DNA from: Branchiostoma floridae
Lineage: Eukaryota > Chordata > Leptocardii > Amphioxiformes > Branchiostomatidae
Assembly (NCBI RefSeq): GCF_000003815.2
Contig: NC_049997.1
Span: forward strand, 3,412,555-3,474,554
DNA: 62,000 bases
Direction of reading: 5' to 3'
Part shown: one piece after another, positions 22,543 through 34,412 of the stretch
How the letters are laid out: each line of letters begins with the position of its first letter
Position numbering within the stretch: position 1 is the stretch's first letter
Position numbers and translations under genes: made by a program
Notes under the pieces: generated by a model
What the model was told of the DNA's origin: nothing
Seen by the model: the letters and a program-made list of their open reading frames with translations, nothing else
The model's database searches: none

Positions 22543-24760
22543 TACGCTGTACATACTTTTGACACATATCAAGACCACTGGTGATAACGTTATAACCCTT
22601 ACATGAACAAGTAACATACTACTGATGACTACAATTATAAAGGTGTGACATACCGTTATTGTGAGACGTGTGCTGATGTATATTGCATGTGTCTGAGCCC
22701 AACCTACATTTGAAAGGTGACGGACTGGTTTTATCTTTTACCTCATGCGCAGGATTACAATAGGCACCAGTGGGCTAAATGAATACAGTACCAAACACAC
22801 CATCACACTCCTTGAATAGTTTTATCAGGTTGGCTCTTCAGAAACATATGGTTGTGAATGTGAATTTTTTGTCATCACACTGTTTAGAAATACATGTACT
22901 ATTCTTTACTAGGTTTGTCTGACTACATATGTGTGTTTCTATCATTCTAAATACTATACTATCTGTATCTGTATCTGTATAGCCGGTATAACCGCCATTC
23001 GGCGTAACACACCAGCTTAATTTTGTACATGAGGAGATGCTACATGTATAGATTTAGTTTGGCTATTTTCTAAAGCCAGCATGGTCTCAGAGCAGTATGT
23101 GCAATGTTTACGGAGATAACAGTTATTTTTTCTCAATCGATATTTCTCATTGAGATAAAGCCATATAGTATAAAGCTACATTTTATTGATGCATACCCAA
23201 AGAAGATATTAAAAACATAGTTATGTATACACACATTTGTACACATTTGCAACATTGTAAGATCAATAGATGTCCGGGATATGCCCATGATACATCACAA
23301 CATATAATTGTAGCATTTTGTACAAGCACTTCTGTTTTTCCTTTTGATACAAACTAGGATCTCTGTAAGTCTACATAAGAAGGGAAATCCCTCTACTACT
23401 AGTAACTCTCTCTGGATCTATTCCCCTTCTCTTTCAATTCCTCTATCAGTCTATGATCTCCCTCTCTTCCCTGCCCCCTCTTATTTACTTTCGTCAGATC
23501 TTCTGCCAAAATTTAGCTCCTGACTATAAAGACCCTTTGACTGCTCCCCTTTTTACTGACTTGGCACTCCATCACACCAGACATGTCTTATTACTTACAG
23601 TGGGAGGACTCAGCTCTGTAGGTAGTAATCGACTTTCAGAATCATGCTGGAACCAGGAAATTGGTTTTTGAGGTTCAATCTTTGAGCAAAAACACAACCT
23701 TTCCTGTCAACCAGTAATTGGTTTTCAGAATTGGACTTGGCTTACGCACACGTATTCTTATCGACTCACTGCTGGGAAGATAAAAAGGTGCTGATACTTG
23801 AAGTTTACTAGTTCTTCTCAACCAAAGGTCCAGTCTCCTAGCCTTTCCCCAAACGATGTTTCTCTATTTGCATTTCAGTGCTGTTTCGGTGAAAGCTAAA
23901 ATCATCAATCAAATGAAAGGAACAAGTCCTCGTCATGTTTTGAGGGGTATGTGTTTGATGGAATAGGAAAGCAAAATGAGAAATGCAATTTTAGAAAATA
24001 AAATGTAGGGCTCTAAATTACAACAGTTTACAGTAAATTCTAGTATCAGTGCATCACATTTCTGCAACCAAGAAAGAAATATTAAATTGTGTCAAGAGCA
24101 ATCATTAGAGAAGCCCTGGTGCCTTTCTGAGAATGAGTCAGACTGGCTCTACTCTCTTATTTCAAATGATGCAAAATTGTGAGGGTTTCAAATCAAATCT
24201 CCCTTGGTGCTGATGAAATTAAAACGAGCCCAAAATCCAATCAGTTAGAATTTTGAATATGCAGGACTGTCTGTAGGTCTTATCGAGACCTATCCACATG
24301 AACCGAATATCAAGACGAATTCAATCCAGCCCTTAAGGAGTATATATCGTGTTGACAGACACGCAGACATACATGAACGCTACCAAAAACATAATTGAGC
24401 ACTCCTCAAGGACTGAGGTAAATTAGCATCAAGTAGAGAGAGAATCAACGCCCCCCTTTACAACGTACAAAACAATTTACAACAAGTACATGTACCCCCA
24501 TTTATAAAGGCTGACGAACTGTCAGCACTCCATTTAATGTTACTAATGCCTCCATTTAGTCTATTACTCCGGGGAAATCAGAGCCAAGGACTCAGTCCCT
24601 CCTGTATTCATGTACTAGTAGCATGGATGTAACTTCTTTCAATTACCTGGCCTACATGAAATATTGGATAGTCCTGCAATATATGGCACCAGGCCAGAAC
24701 CATTTGCTACTAGTCAATGCTTGAGACAAGTAAATTTGTAGCTGACTGAGGTTTAAGTTC
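22543..24760. other. No supported gene
   Basis: Only scattered short frames without exon-like borders are seen. A CTGTATCTGTATCTGTATAG run is at about 22962-22982. Nothing else could be assigned. Confidence 0.5.
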
Positions 24761-24769
24761 TTCTGCACC

Positions 24770-25255
24770 AGGTGGTGCATAGGGCGGTGCCAATCTCCAT
24801 ATTTGTAGCCTTGGGCCACACAAAGTTTGTACAATCACTACCAGGGATCTCCCAGGAATTTACAGTAGTCTCTACCAGACTGACTCCGCTGGCTGTTAAT
24901 GTTATGGGGAGAATAATTTTCCAGAGGAGTTTTGCTACCAGAGGAGTTGGCCGACCTTACAGAGGTAACATTGACCTTACCAACATTAACTCGCCTGGCC
25001 AATGTCCTAATTTGTTTTTGCCGTATTATACTACCCTCTTTACCTTTGTTTAACAGTCTGGCGGAGGCTAAACATCTAGAACAGGACGGAGTGGTATGTA
25101 GTCAACTGTATATGCTCTTTCCCAACTACTGAAGTGCTCAGAGCAAAGAAGCCATACTGTGACACTCTAAAATAGTCTTTTTAGTATAACTTGGCCGGTG
25201 ATCAAACTCACAACCACCAGTGCCAAACCCAAGGTGAATACTCTGCCCTGAAGAA
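24770..25255 (-). mobile_element. tRNA-derived SINE interrupted by a 245-bp insertion
   Basis: The tail part (GGTGGTGCATAGGGCGGTGC at about 24771) and the tRNA-like head (complement of TTGGCCGGTGATCAAACTC at about 25191) match the intact SINE at 33596-33855. Between about 24845 and 25090 the match is interrupted by unrelated sequence with inverted ends around CAGTCTGGCGGAGGC and GACTGACTCCGCTGGC, so this looks like a nested insertion. Confidence 0.7.
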
Positions 25256-25259
25256 ATGA

Positions 25260-27130
25260 CCTGAAGTTTGTGTGCATGTAAATACAGCATAACATAGTCA
25301 TAATCATTATCCACCATTAAAGAACAGTCAGATGTCCCTTCAACATGAGGCAATTTTGTCCAATTGTAAGGAAGATATTGAAACATACTTAAGGTTGTTG
25401 AATGAACCAAAAATTTGGTTGAATGAAATGTTGATTGACAAGATTAAAATGTGATGTCAAACTATTACTAGTCTATAATATAGCATAAGTGTACATGTAC
25501 ATCTATATTTTTCTGAGCAAAATCTAATGAGTGGCAGTAAAAAAGCAGTAAGTATAAAGTCATGGCCAAATTGTAGTGTAAAGTACACATCAGGCAGACA
25601 TAACTGCCAACATGACAGTTCAAACAGGACATACCCCTGGGGGCAAACAAACCATCAACAATTTGGCAAACATGTCCAGTTGTCTAATTAAGCTACTGTG
25701 TACATCTGAAGCATCCTTGGACCTTGGAAAATGTCCAACAACAAGCTCTAATGACACTATGTTACAATATTTTCTAGAAAAGGTTCATAATCATACATTT
25801 GACAAAAAGGTTTTGGTACTGGAGTGATATTTTGGAACCAGAAAGCCTGTATATGACAATGGCACAGCGACTCATTTCCTTTTACTAAAAGTTTTAGTTT
25901 TACTTTTAGACAGCCATACTCAAACTCTTGGGAAGACCTACATTGTATAGGTGGCTTATGGTGCTTTCAGTAACCAAGAAAATGAACATTTGGTCTTTTA
26001 ACATGCAAGCTGAATTAGTCTGTTGCTTGGAGGACAGCTCGATACAAAACGAAGATTAAGAAACAAGCTCTGAACAAAGGCTGTCTCCAAAGACATTAAT
26101 TCAATGATCTTAACAACAATATTTGGGTCAACGTACATTTCAATAATTCGGATTAGACTCTAAATCAAATGGAGATCGATGACAACCAATCATGGAAAAC
26201 AATTTATCAATGAATACGCTTAATAAATTGGTAACAGAATAACCTGATGGATTATTCATATGGGACTGTCATACTGCAGACTACAGCACAACAAACATAT
26301 ATAAGTCATTCCCTTTTATCGATGCTGACATGGAATGACAGGAGACTTTGGTTGTTGCTTAAGCAGCCTCAACGTATAACTATAAATCGAGTTTGATTGA
26401 AAGTTTCTAACTAATAGTATGCTTAATATGGATCCGATTTGCTTGGGAAAGGCACTTAAGAGGACATTCCTCGCTTAACTCAGGTGAAGACGAGTAAAAA
26501 ACTGCGGTTAGGGACCTCCTTTAGACAGGATTAAAAATAAGGGCCGTGCCATAATGATTAACATGATGATCGCGTACAAAATCAAAGAAAGAAAGAAAGA
26601 AAAAAGTCTTGAACTTTGAAAACTACTGGCAATAATTGTCAGGACATTAAACATAATTATGAAATCCACTGCCTCTTGTCCAGTTGCTCTGTTCCTTTTT
26701 CGATTAAATATGAAGGAATTTTCTTCGGGTGTTTTTTGGTATGGAAACTTGGAAGAGACAGTTGAGACTTGGGTGTGTCAGATCTACAAATTACAGTATT
26801 GAAAACGACATCTGGGTGTTGTCCTTGTCGATACCGGTGGGAAGCTTAACATAAATCTTCACAAAAATATGCAAAGAAACCATCTTGAATGGACCACACC
26901 TAGCAGCCTGCGTAAGAATCCACTACGCTTCCCGAACAAAGCATTTTAGTTCTAGTCACCACTGTAGATTTGTGCCCATTCATAATTTTCGACTTGGAGA
27001 TTCGCACGTATTCCTTACAGCAACTTCAAAATTTGTGTCTTTTTAGTTTGTTTATCGTTTACTAATAATTGGCTGTCAAACTAACAGGAAGGTTGACAGT
27101 TATGGTACCTTCTTAATTAAAACCACTCAA
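25260..27130. other. No supported gene
   Basis: Intergenic AT-rich sequence with a short (GAAA)n run at about 26584-26606. No exon with credible borders was found on either strand. A 5' non-coding exon of PLD could lie here, but I cannot locate it. Confidence 0.45.
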
Positions 27131-27132
27131 AA

Positions 27133-27435
27133 ATGTCCCAGAAGGGTGAATATTTAACTTCTTGGCATCCCGCGCCAGAACCACCTATCACCAACCAAGA
27201 CACCAAGGAAGTAGACGTGGTGTCTTGGGACTTGTCGGAACTTACCGGCTTTTCGCCGTACAGGGACGATCAGCAACTCAATCGTCGCCTTCTGGCAAGT
27301 AAGATATCCTCCTTCCTTTGGTCGATCGCTGGTTCCTGGTTCAAAGAGGTTCAGAAAGTTGATAAAACTGGGGAAACCTCCGCATTCCTGCACACAAAAT
27401 TTCACAACACACACTTTCCGCGCCGGCGACGGTGA
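27133..27435 (+). CDS. Small unknown protein (100 aa) or first coding exon
   Basis: The ATG has a favourable context (AAAAATGTC, A at -3). The frame encodes a polar protein (MSQKGEYLTSWHPAPEPPIT...) with a Trp-rich middle and an RRRR end, followed by an AATAAA at about 27475. I recognise no family. A strong internal donor (GGCAA|GTAAGA at about 27299) means that the real exon may stop after about 55 codons (…DDQQLNRRLLA) and splice onward. The reverse strand is also open over 27154-27507, but its sequence looks less protein-like. The gene lies about 300 bp upstream of the presumed SPC24 promoter on the same strand. Confidence 0.4.
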   Translation: MSQKGEYLTSWHPAPEPPITNQDTKEVDVVSWDLSELTGFSPYRDDQQLNRRLLASKISSFLWSIAGSWFKEVQKVDKTGETSAFLHTKFHNTHFPRRRR

Positions 27436-27690
27436 CCTTTTAGAAGAGGTCATCAGACCGCAGTAAAACGAAAAAAATAAATGATTGCTAAGTGTAGCCC
27501 TTGTCATTTATAAAAAGCCATTATATCCGTAATATGTTAAAATATTTCTATAACTAGATATGTTAATCTATTAATACTGTTTACAGTAACAAATATTAGC
27601 TTAGTTAAAATAGATAAAAGAAAATTGTAATGTTCACGGTTGCCTGCGATCTGACTGACTTTCCCGTACGTCATTCAAATACGTCTCGTT

Positions 27691-27798
27691 TATTGGCTCA
27701 TTTTCTCTAAAGTACAGCCTCACATTTTCTTTTAACCAATCAGCGGTCTACCAGTGTTGAGCTACAGGACACCCTAACGACTGGATTTGGCGGTAGGT
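27691..27798 (+). promoter_or_regulatory. Candidate SPC24 promoter: inverted CCAAT, CCAAT, E2F-like site, 5' donor
   Basis: Visible motifs are ATTGGCTC at 27692 (inverted CCAAT), AACCAATCAGCGG at 27734 (CCAAT) and TTTGGCGG at 27786 (E2F-like). A donor-like GCG|GTAGGT at 27793 could close a 5' non-coding exon. Paired CCAAT boxes with an E2F/CDE-type element are typical of mitotic genes in animals; SPC24 is the next gene on this strand. Assignment to SPC24 is inference. Confidence 0.5.
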
Positions 27799-28510
27799 TT
27801 GAAATGTTGTCCAAATTTCTCTGCATTTTTCTCCTCAAATGTTCTTGTATCTAACAAATTAACACACAAGAGATCCAACGAGTGTTTTTATGAGCAACTT
27901 GTGCCACTCTTTATGTGGCTATTTGCCACTGACCAAAGATTTTGGGGAGTTTTCTGTCGTCTGCCATACCGAAACATACGTAACCGCTTTGCTGACAAGT
28001 GACATCTTCTAAATTTCGAGAAGAATAACGTTGCTCGTTGATCTCCTAATCTTGTCAAAATTTCTGTATGTATGAACAGGGTATCATTACATGTAACCAA
28101 AAGATTTAGCGTTTGAAAAGGCTGTGATTTTGCAGGAGTTGGTTGACAAACATGGCACTACTGCCACCCGGCGTGTCGATCATGCAGTGCAAGTTTTTGT
28201 AAATTAAGTTGCAGAAACCCAATAAAGTAAATCTACATGTAGTAGTACTAACACTACGTTAGTATTCTTAAAATCAATTATCACAGCATCAAATTGACAG
28301 CTCCACTTGTTTTCTACATACCTTGCTAACTCAATTTCAATTACAAGTAGAATTTCATTATCATGATTATGTTATATCGAAATAACCTCAAATTGTCATT
28401 ACTACCTTATTAGCACCTACCATTTTCCTCGTACCTAAATCCTTACAGTTACAATCATTAGTGGACACAACCCCTCTACAATATATCATTTATTCTCCTA
28501 ACATGATGAA

Positions 28511-28546
28511 TCTTTGGCAGTTTCTTACTGAAGTAGACCTGACTGA
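28511..28546 (+). repeat. Copy of the SPC24 exon 1 acceptor edge
   Basis: ATCTTTGGCAGTTTCTTACT, then GAAGTAGAC, matches the acceptor and first bases of the true exon at 29210-29242 (ATCTTTGGCAGTTTCTTACT, then GCAGTAGAC). In this copy the ATG is CTG, so it could be used only as a non-coding alternative exon edge. The match stops soon afterwards. Confidence 0.8.
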
Positions 28547-28627
28547 TAGTGATAGTGCCCTTGACACAATGCCCACTACCGGTATGCACCTTACACTATA
28601 TATATTAGGCCTTTAAAAGGCTACTAG

Positions 28628-29116
28628 TCAGGGTTAGAAATACACATACTTAACTTGCAATTTGCACATAATTTTTGAGATTTGCAAGTAAAAATATTCT
28701 GAACTTGCAATCTTGCATGTTGAAAATACCTGGCCTATGTTAAAAATACCGAGAACACGGTGCCTTTGTTCGCTGACGGGGATCATCACCGGTCATCAGT
28801 AGTTGTTATAAATACTCAAATTTGCTTTGCTGCAAACGTACATGCTGATTGTGTGGATATCTTTCCAAAGTTTCAAGTTCTGTCTATATTTTGAAAATTT
28901 CATTTTCGATTCTGTCCGCCAAAAGTGACAGAATGGGCAAAATTCTTATCTATCCTGAGCAGCAAAATTCCACCAAAGGACGGAATGATGGATGCTGGCT
29001 AGAACATTACAGTATAGACTAGTTGTATTTTGCATGTAAATTTTTCAAATTGCACGTAAAATTTTTGCCAACTTGCAATTTTGCATGAAGCAAAAAAAAA
29101 GTATTTCGATCCTTGC
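28628..29116. repeat. Composite repeat with TTGCAAGT-type motifs
   Basis: Starts CAGGGTTAGAAATAC and ends AAAGTATTTCGATCCTTGC, roughly inverted. It contains repeated AACTTGCAATTTTGCA phrases and a fragment related to the CAGGGTTGTA element (AAAATTCCACCAAAGGACGG). It sits between the SPC24 promoter and exon 1. The family is unknown to me. Confidence 0.55.
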
Positions 29117-29239
29117 TAGTAATAGTAGTATAGCCTTTTTGAGGCCTGAGGGGTATACTATGCGACTACCTTTACCACTTATGATACATTGTTGTTTTTT
29201 TGTTTTTTTTATCTTTGGCAGTTTCTTACTGCAGTAGAC

Positions 29240-32200
29240 ATGACTGAAGGTGCCATGATGAAGGAGAACATCCTGCAGGAAAAGATGGACATCGTGAGCG
29301 AGATGATCACGATGCTCGCTGCCGGGGAACAGGCTGAGGAACTGGAGCGCGTCACCGAGGTGTGGGCCAAAACCAACCAGCTGAGGGAGAAACAGGAGGA
29401 GGATGTGAAGAAAACCATACAAGGTATAGAAACTAAAATCACTTATCAACAGTGAACAATTGATTGGAATTTGTAGATGTAGGATTTGTTTTGCTTACCT
29501 ATACATATACACTAATACATGTTTTGAATTGCCAAAAATCTTGCCAAAAAACTTTGAATGCTATTGATGTACTAGTACTAGTACATTGTACTAGCTAGTA
29601 CATTTGTATGATCCCTGTACATGTTCTAGTTGGTGATGATGGATTAGCATATAGTGAGTGTAAGCAAAGAAGAATCATTATGGTTCTAAACCTATGCTAA
29701 GCCTAATGTAACCAGGAAGATGTCATATACAGTCAAACCTGTATTAGCGGCCACCTTCGCATATATAGCAGCTACTAGTACCTGGCCAGGGTGGTCAAAT
29801 TTTGTCGGTCCCTTGGATTCGTAATGATTAAGAAATAGGCTTAGTGGCCACCTGTCCAACGTGGCCACGGCCACACGATTTCCGGTCCCGTTGATACAGA
29901 AACACTGCCTATTGCAGCCTTATGTCACCTTGCACCGAGTTTAAAATTGTAGTTTGCAAAGATTTGGAGTTCCTGACAGGGTCATTTTGGCGGTAGCAGA
30001 AGGTATGCATGCCTTGAGCATTTAAGTGCAAGTCTTTGTCGGTGAATTTACCGATCAAGACAATGTTACCTGGTGAGAAAGATTAGTGGGAACTGAAATC
30101 ATGTGTAGCTAATGCTCATGGTCAATTGATCAACAATTTCTCTATAGTGGCCACCTGTCTATAGTGGCCATATTTCTCCAGTCCCTTGAGTGGCCGCTAT
30201 AGACAGGTTTGACTGTACTGTATTTGCAAATGCACAAAAGTCTATCTTATAGTATACCTGTGCATTTTGTATTCTTAAGAACATGTATAGATATATTATG
30301 ATACAAAATGTACAAATATAAGATATCTTAAGACTTAATATATGAAATTAGTGGAAAGACCCAAAAAAAACTACCCAACCACGACATGTCTTCTGTTTTG
30401 TGAAGCGTTATTGGCTATGAATGAGGATGAAGAGCAGAATGTGAAGAGCATCAGCCAATCAGAGGGAGGAATCCAACAGAAGGAAGCAGAGCTGGAGGCT
30501 GAGAAGTGCCAGGCTGAGAAGCAGAGACAGCAGACTGAACAGGGTGTTCAATATCCTTTTAAGGTCAACCCAGAAGTGTCATTAATGATATTTGATAATT
30601 TTGTATATAATCAATTCTGTGTATAATTGTCACCGAATTGTATATTCATGTCTACTGACTTTTGATGTCTAATGTTTATTGTTTGATTTTGGTTTCGTAT
30701 TGTTTTCTATTATCATTTCAGGTTTGGGAGGACAACTTGTAAAGGTGTTGATACACCTGTTTTGTCCTCCCTTCCACTTGTTTTTGCATGTGGTAAATTC
30801 AAATAAAGAAATAAAGAAATAAAGAAATTAATATATTAGAATACAACAGCCTGACTGTAGGTGGGATCACCCTAAGACCAGAAGGCTTTTGGGACAAATG
30901 TGACACATGGGACAAATGTGATAAGGAATACCCTGTGTTTCTATATCATGCCAACCCATGGAAAATTCTATCAACAAATTTATTCATCAAATTAAACAAA
31001 AGAAACGGCAGTCTGCCAGTTTGGTTTGAGAACAGTTGTCGCAGACGACATGCCAAACTACATATGAATGCAGCAAACGGAACATAGAGATACAGATGTG
31101 AACACTCATCACATCTACCGATCACAATACTCTGTCGACGGAGGTTTTGCTGCCTTATCATCAGTTTCAAAGTTGCCCTATGTACTATGTAGTAGTTCCA
31201 GAATTTATCATGACTTATGATGTGGAATAATGTACAAGTACATGTACAGATACTACTGTATTTGCCTTAACTCACTCCCACATCCCTGATGGGAAAGTTA
31301 GAAAAACTGAAGGAAGAAAAGGAGGCAGTAGGCAAGCAGAAGGAGAGTGTCACACAGAACACAACAGAGGCTCTCCCTGATGTCAGGTGAGATGGGCTTT
31401 TTCTTACCTTCATGCAAATGGAGGTATTTACATTGTGTTTTCTGTCTGCATGACAATTTGTGTCTCTGTGTGATTTCTGTATGGATTTAAATTTGCTGTT
31501 TGGGTACAGGATTAGGTGTTGGAAAGATGAAGGTCAAGTTTGCACAGATGTGCACAGACACTGACAGACTCACACACTGTCATACACACAAACTCACACA
31601 CAGATACACACACACACAGAAACATACACATAGCATGCACACACACACGCATATACAATGACACAAAATCACATTGTCTGTACAGTGTACATTTACACAT
31701 AGGTACACATACAACAGAGTGAAAGGGTCTATTCTGTATTGTACTGTTTAAAACCTTAGCTGTCTTCCAAATATTATGACAGTGATAAAATTATGACTTA
31801 TCTTCTTGGTTTGATTTTCCCAGGTATCTTGCTACGCTGTACACAAATGTGACCAAGCTGAAATGGGACTTCAGCTGTGGTCCTGATGAGATCAAGGGAT
31901 GTATCCTTTTTAATTTCAATGGTAAACGTTTGTAAAGAGTTTATGCTGTCACCTTCATAGTTGCACTGAAGCCTAGGGGAGGAAATTGTTAATCTCATTA
32001 GTATTACTATTAGTCCTAGAAAATCAGGGTCTTTACTTTTTTTCTTTCTTGTAGACATTGGCTGAAATAATTCAGCAAACACACTTCAGCAATGTAAAAG
32101 TGACATACATCAAGCGCTGATATTTCAAACATCATATTGTAATTATATAGATCTACATTGTACAAGAACAAGTAAATGAGGAATTAACAGATGATAAACC

Positions 32201-32535
32201 AGATACAGTAGAAGCCAGTTAATTGCACAACGGATTAACGCACAGTTCTGTTAACTGCATGGAATCCCAAACCGGTGCGGTCCTGCTAAATAACTTCGCA
32301 TTATTGCACCAGCCGTATAATTGCACAAAATTCACTGGCAAATAGGCCGTGCAATTAAGCGGCTTCTACTGTAGTTTGTAGCTCATTGTGCTATGGCCAG
32401 GATGACCCTTAACCTTTGCCCTCAGTTGTGACCTGTAAGTCGGACGTGAAACCCTTCTCGCTGAACTCCAAGCAGAACTCCCAGTTCTTCGTGGCAAACT
32501 ACCTCTGGGACCTCATGGACGAGACCTTCGACTGA
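29240..32535 (+). CDS. SPC24: SPC24, NDC80 kinetochore complex subunit
   Basis: SPC24 pairs with SPC25 to anchor the NDC80 complex at the inner kinetochore. Coding exons are 29240-29423, 30406-about 30545, 31298-31386, 31824-31900 and 32426-32535. This totals about 199 residues; human SPC24 has 197. Exons 1-3 encode a heptad-rich coiled coil (KMDIVSEMITML..., then ALLAMNEDEEQNVKSI, then LEKLKEEKEAVGKQKE). Exons 4-5 encode the C-terminal RWD domain, with the family hallmark YLATLYTNVTKLKWDF, the loop GPDEIKG, and the end FFVANYLWDLMDETFD (human DYLWSLVDTEW). Phases agree at the 1-2, 3-4 and 4-5 junctions. The exon 2 donor is weak (GGT|GTTCAA at 30546 fits the phase) and the exon 3 acceptor is GGGAAAG|TTAG, so that junction needs cDNA. 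The ATG at 29240 lies 18 nt inside its exon, in frame with the upstream bases. Confidence 0.85.
29729..30216. mobile_element. ACAGTCAAACCTGT TIR element, full copy in SPC24 intron 1
   Basis: The left end ACAGTCAAACCTGTATTAGC and the right end CTATAGACAGGTTTGACTGT are inverted. GTGGCCACCTGTC phrases repeat inside. The left half recurs at 39818-40080 in the EF-Tu gene. Confidence 0.8.
30650..30832 (+). mobile_element. Likely 3' end of a non-LTR retrotransposon with AAATAAAG tail
   Basis: A perfect-arm hairpin (GGGAGGACAA ... TTGTCCTCCC, 30726-30771) precedes an 8-bp tandem repeat AAATAAAG at 30801-30828. A terminal hairpin plus short tandem tail is the usual 3' end of CR1/L2-like LINEs. No reverse transcriptase is present. 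It lies in SPC24 intron 2. The upstream limit is uncertain. Confidence 0.5.
31555..31660. repeat. (CA)n-rich microsatellite
   Basis: Interrupted CACACA tracts in SPC24 intron 3. Confidence 0.8.
32204..32373. mobile_element. TIR element, ACAGTAGAAGCC family
   Basis: The ends TACAGTAGAAGCCAGTTAAT and ATTAAGCGGCTTCTACTGTA are inverted repeats over about 23 bases. About 170 bp with no coding; lies in SPC24 intron 4. Confidence 0.85.
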
Positions 32536-32830
32536 ACACTGATGATTTTTGCAGAGGCTTCTAAATACTTACAAAGTCAGAATATTTGGTAGATTACAAT
32601 TTTGCCTTGTGCAAGCTTGACTCACTCACTGAAAAACTTGTGCAAACTTTACGTACAGATTGAGAAAATAGCTTTTGTGTTAGGAGAGGGACTGAACACT
32701 GAAGATTTCTCCTTCAGAAGTCTTGTACATATTATTACTTACACAGTCAGAACATTTGGTAGATTAGAATTTTGTCCTGTGCACTTTACTTTTCAGACGA
32801 AGGAAACAGCTTTTGTGTTAGACTTCATTA

Positions 32831-33010
32831 TACCCCCCTCACATGTAGCAAAAATCAATCAGATGACGAGTCTGCGAGCTCTAAATTACGAGGCATGACC
32901 CTGACCGGAAGGGGGGAACTCTGCCATTTCTTCGTCGGCATCAGGGTTATGCCTCGTAATTTAGAGCTCGCAGACTCGTCCGATCGATTTTCGCTAAATG
33001 TGAGGGGGTA
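32831..33010. mobile_element. Foldback element of about 180 bp
   Basis: The arms TACCCCCCTCACATGTAGCA and TCGCTAAATGTGAGGGGGTA pair. A longer inner stem around GAGTCTGCGAGCTCTAAATT and its exact complement AATTTAGAGCTCGCAGACTC leaves a loop of roughly 70 bases. It lies downstream of the SPC24 stop. Confidence 0.85.
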
Positions 33011-33595
33011 TTACTAGTTATTACTACTACTACTGTTATGGATTTGTGTTACTGTAAGTTATGATAACAGGAAGATTCAGTGTTTACCTATATTGTATAC
33101 CTGCCTAAGTCCTTAGGCCAGGGACTTGGCCCCTTGCTCCTCTCTGTCAGGACTCTCCAAGTTATTGTATGTCAAACAGTGAAGACAAACTGGATAGTAG
33201 AATCTGATGTAGAAATTTCCATATTTCAGCATTTTGACGTATGTACATTTAGTTTCAATGTAAAAAACTAAATGTATCAACCTACATTTTTGTACCTACT
33301 GCCCCTTGACCTCCAAGTCAAAGAAGGACAAGATAGACATGATCGAGATAAAGAGTTGTCTCTAGGCTGTCTCAAAACTGATTGTTATGAACTGAACTTC
33401 CCAAAAGTTAGTTTACAACAGACAATTACACTATCATGTAGATTTTCTAAGTCTAAGATAGGTTTTTAGAGAGCATTCTTCAGTAGGCTGGGTACCATCT
33501 GATTACTGTCAATGGGCCTTATAATTTTATATTCGCTGCCGAGGGCAATGAGTATAAGGAGCCCTGTAAGTAATTGATTGGATGGTCAAAGTTCC

Positions 33596-33855
33596 TTCCC
33601 GCGCCTGATGGCGCATAGGGCGGTGCCCATCTCCGTTTCAGTAGCCCTTGGGCCACACAACGCAATCACTACAGCAGGGGGCTAGTCCACTGGTAGTGTG
33701 TGTTCAACTTCCATACTCTTTCCCGAATGCTGAGTGCTAAGCAGAGAAAGAAGCATGTACCATTTTTAAAGTCTTTGGTATGACTCGGCCGGGGATCGAA
33801 CTCACGACCTACCGAATGCAAGGCGAACACTCTACCCACTAGGCCTTTGCACCGG
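33596..33855 (-). mobile_element. tRNA-derived SINE, intact copy
   Basis: On the minus strand the head reads GCCTAGTGGGTAGAGTGTTC (A-box TAGTGGGTAGAGTG), then GGTCGTGAGTTCGATCCCCG (B-box). These two are spaced as in a tRNA gene. A body of about 190 bp follows. The tail region (complement of GATGGCGCATAGGGCGGTGC) recurs at 24771 and 54430. It is a polymerase III-type SINE; I do not name the family. Confidence 0.85.
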
Positions 33856-34412
33856 TGCAAATGGTGATTGGACGGTACCCAGGCTAATTCGTCTGATCAA
33901 GAAGCAGTGGACTGTGTATCAAACCACCATGTAATCAACTACCAAATTTTTATCTTAATAAACATGTATGGCAGAAATTTTGCTTGGTGTTGTTTCCACG
34001 CTAAACAGTGTTGTCATTAATTTTTAAGTTATGTACAGAATTGCTAATAATGATGCTAAGTGTTGTAATTTGTAAAATCAAAGGGCATATATTATAGTAA
34101 GTTCAATTGGTTCTAGAGGAGAGTTCGCGATTTGACTAGGTACTCTTGTGCCAAGAAAGGGAGTTTGCCAAGGAAAGCATCCCCCCACTGAAATTAAAAT
34201 CAAAACCAGACCCCTTTGAAGACTGCAACGGAGGCTAAGTTCATAGGGTAGGGGTGAGTTACTGGCCGGCATTTTATTATAAGTCACATGTCAGGATGGT
34301 AACACTGGTAGAACAGGTTCTTAGCTGTACCCAAAGTATCGTTGATAGTAGATCTGTACCAACAGTCTAAAGTACAATCACTCCAACAGCACAACAAAAC
34401 AACTCGTCTAGA

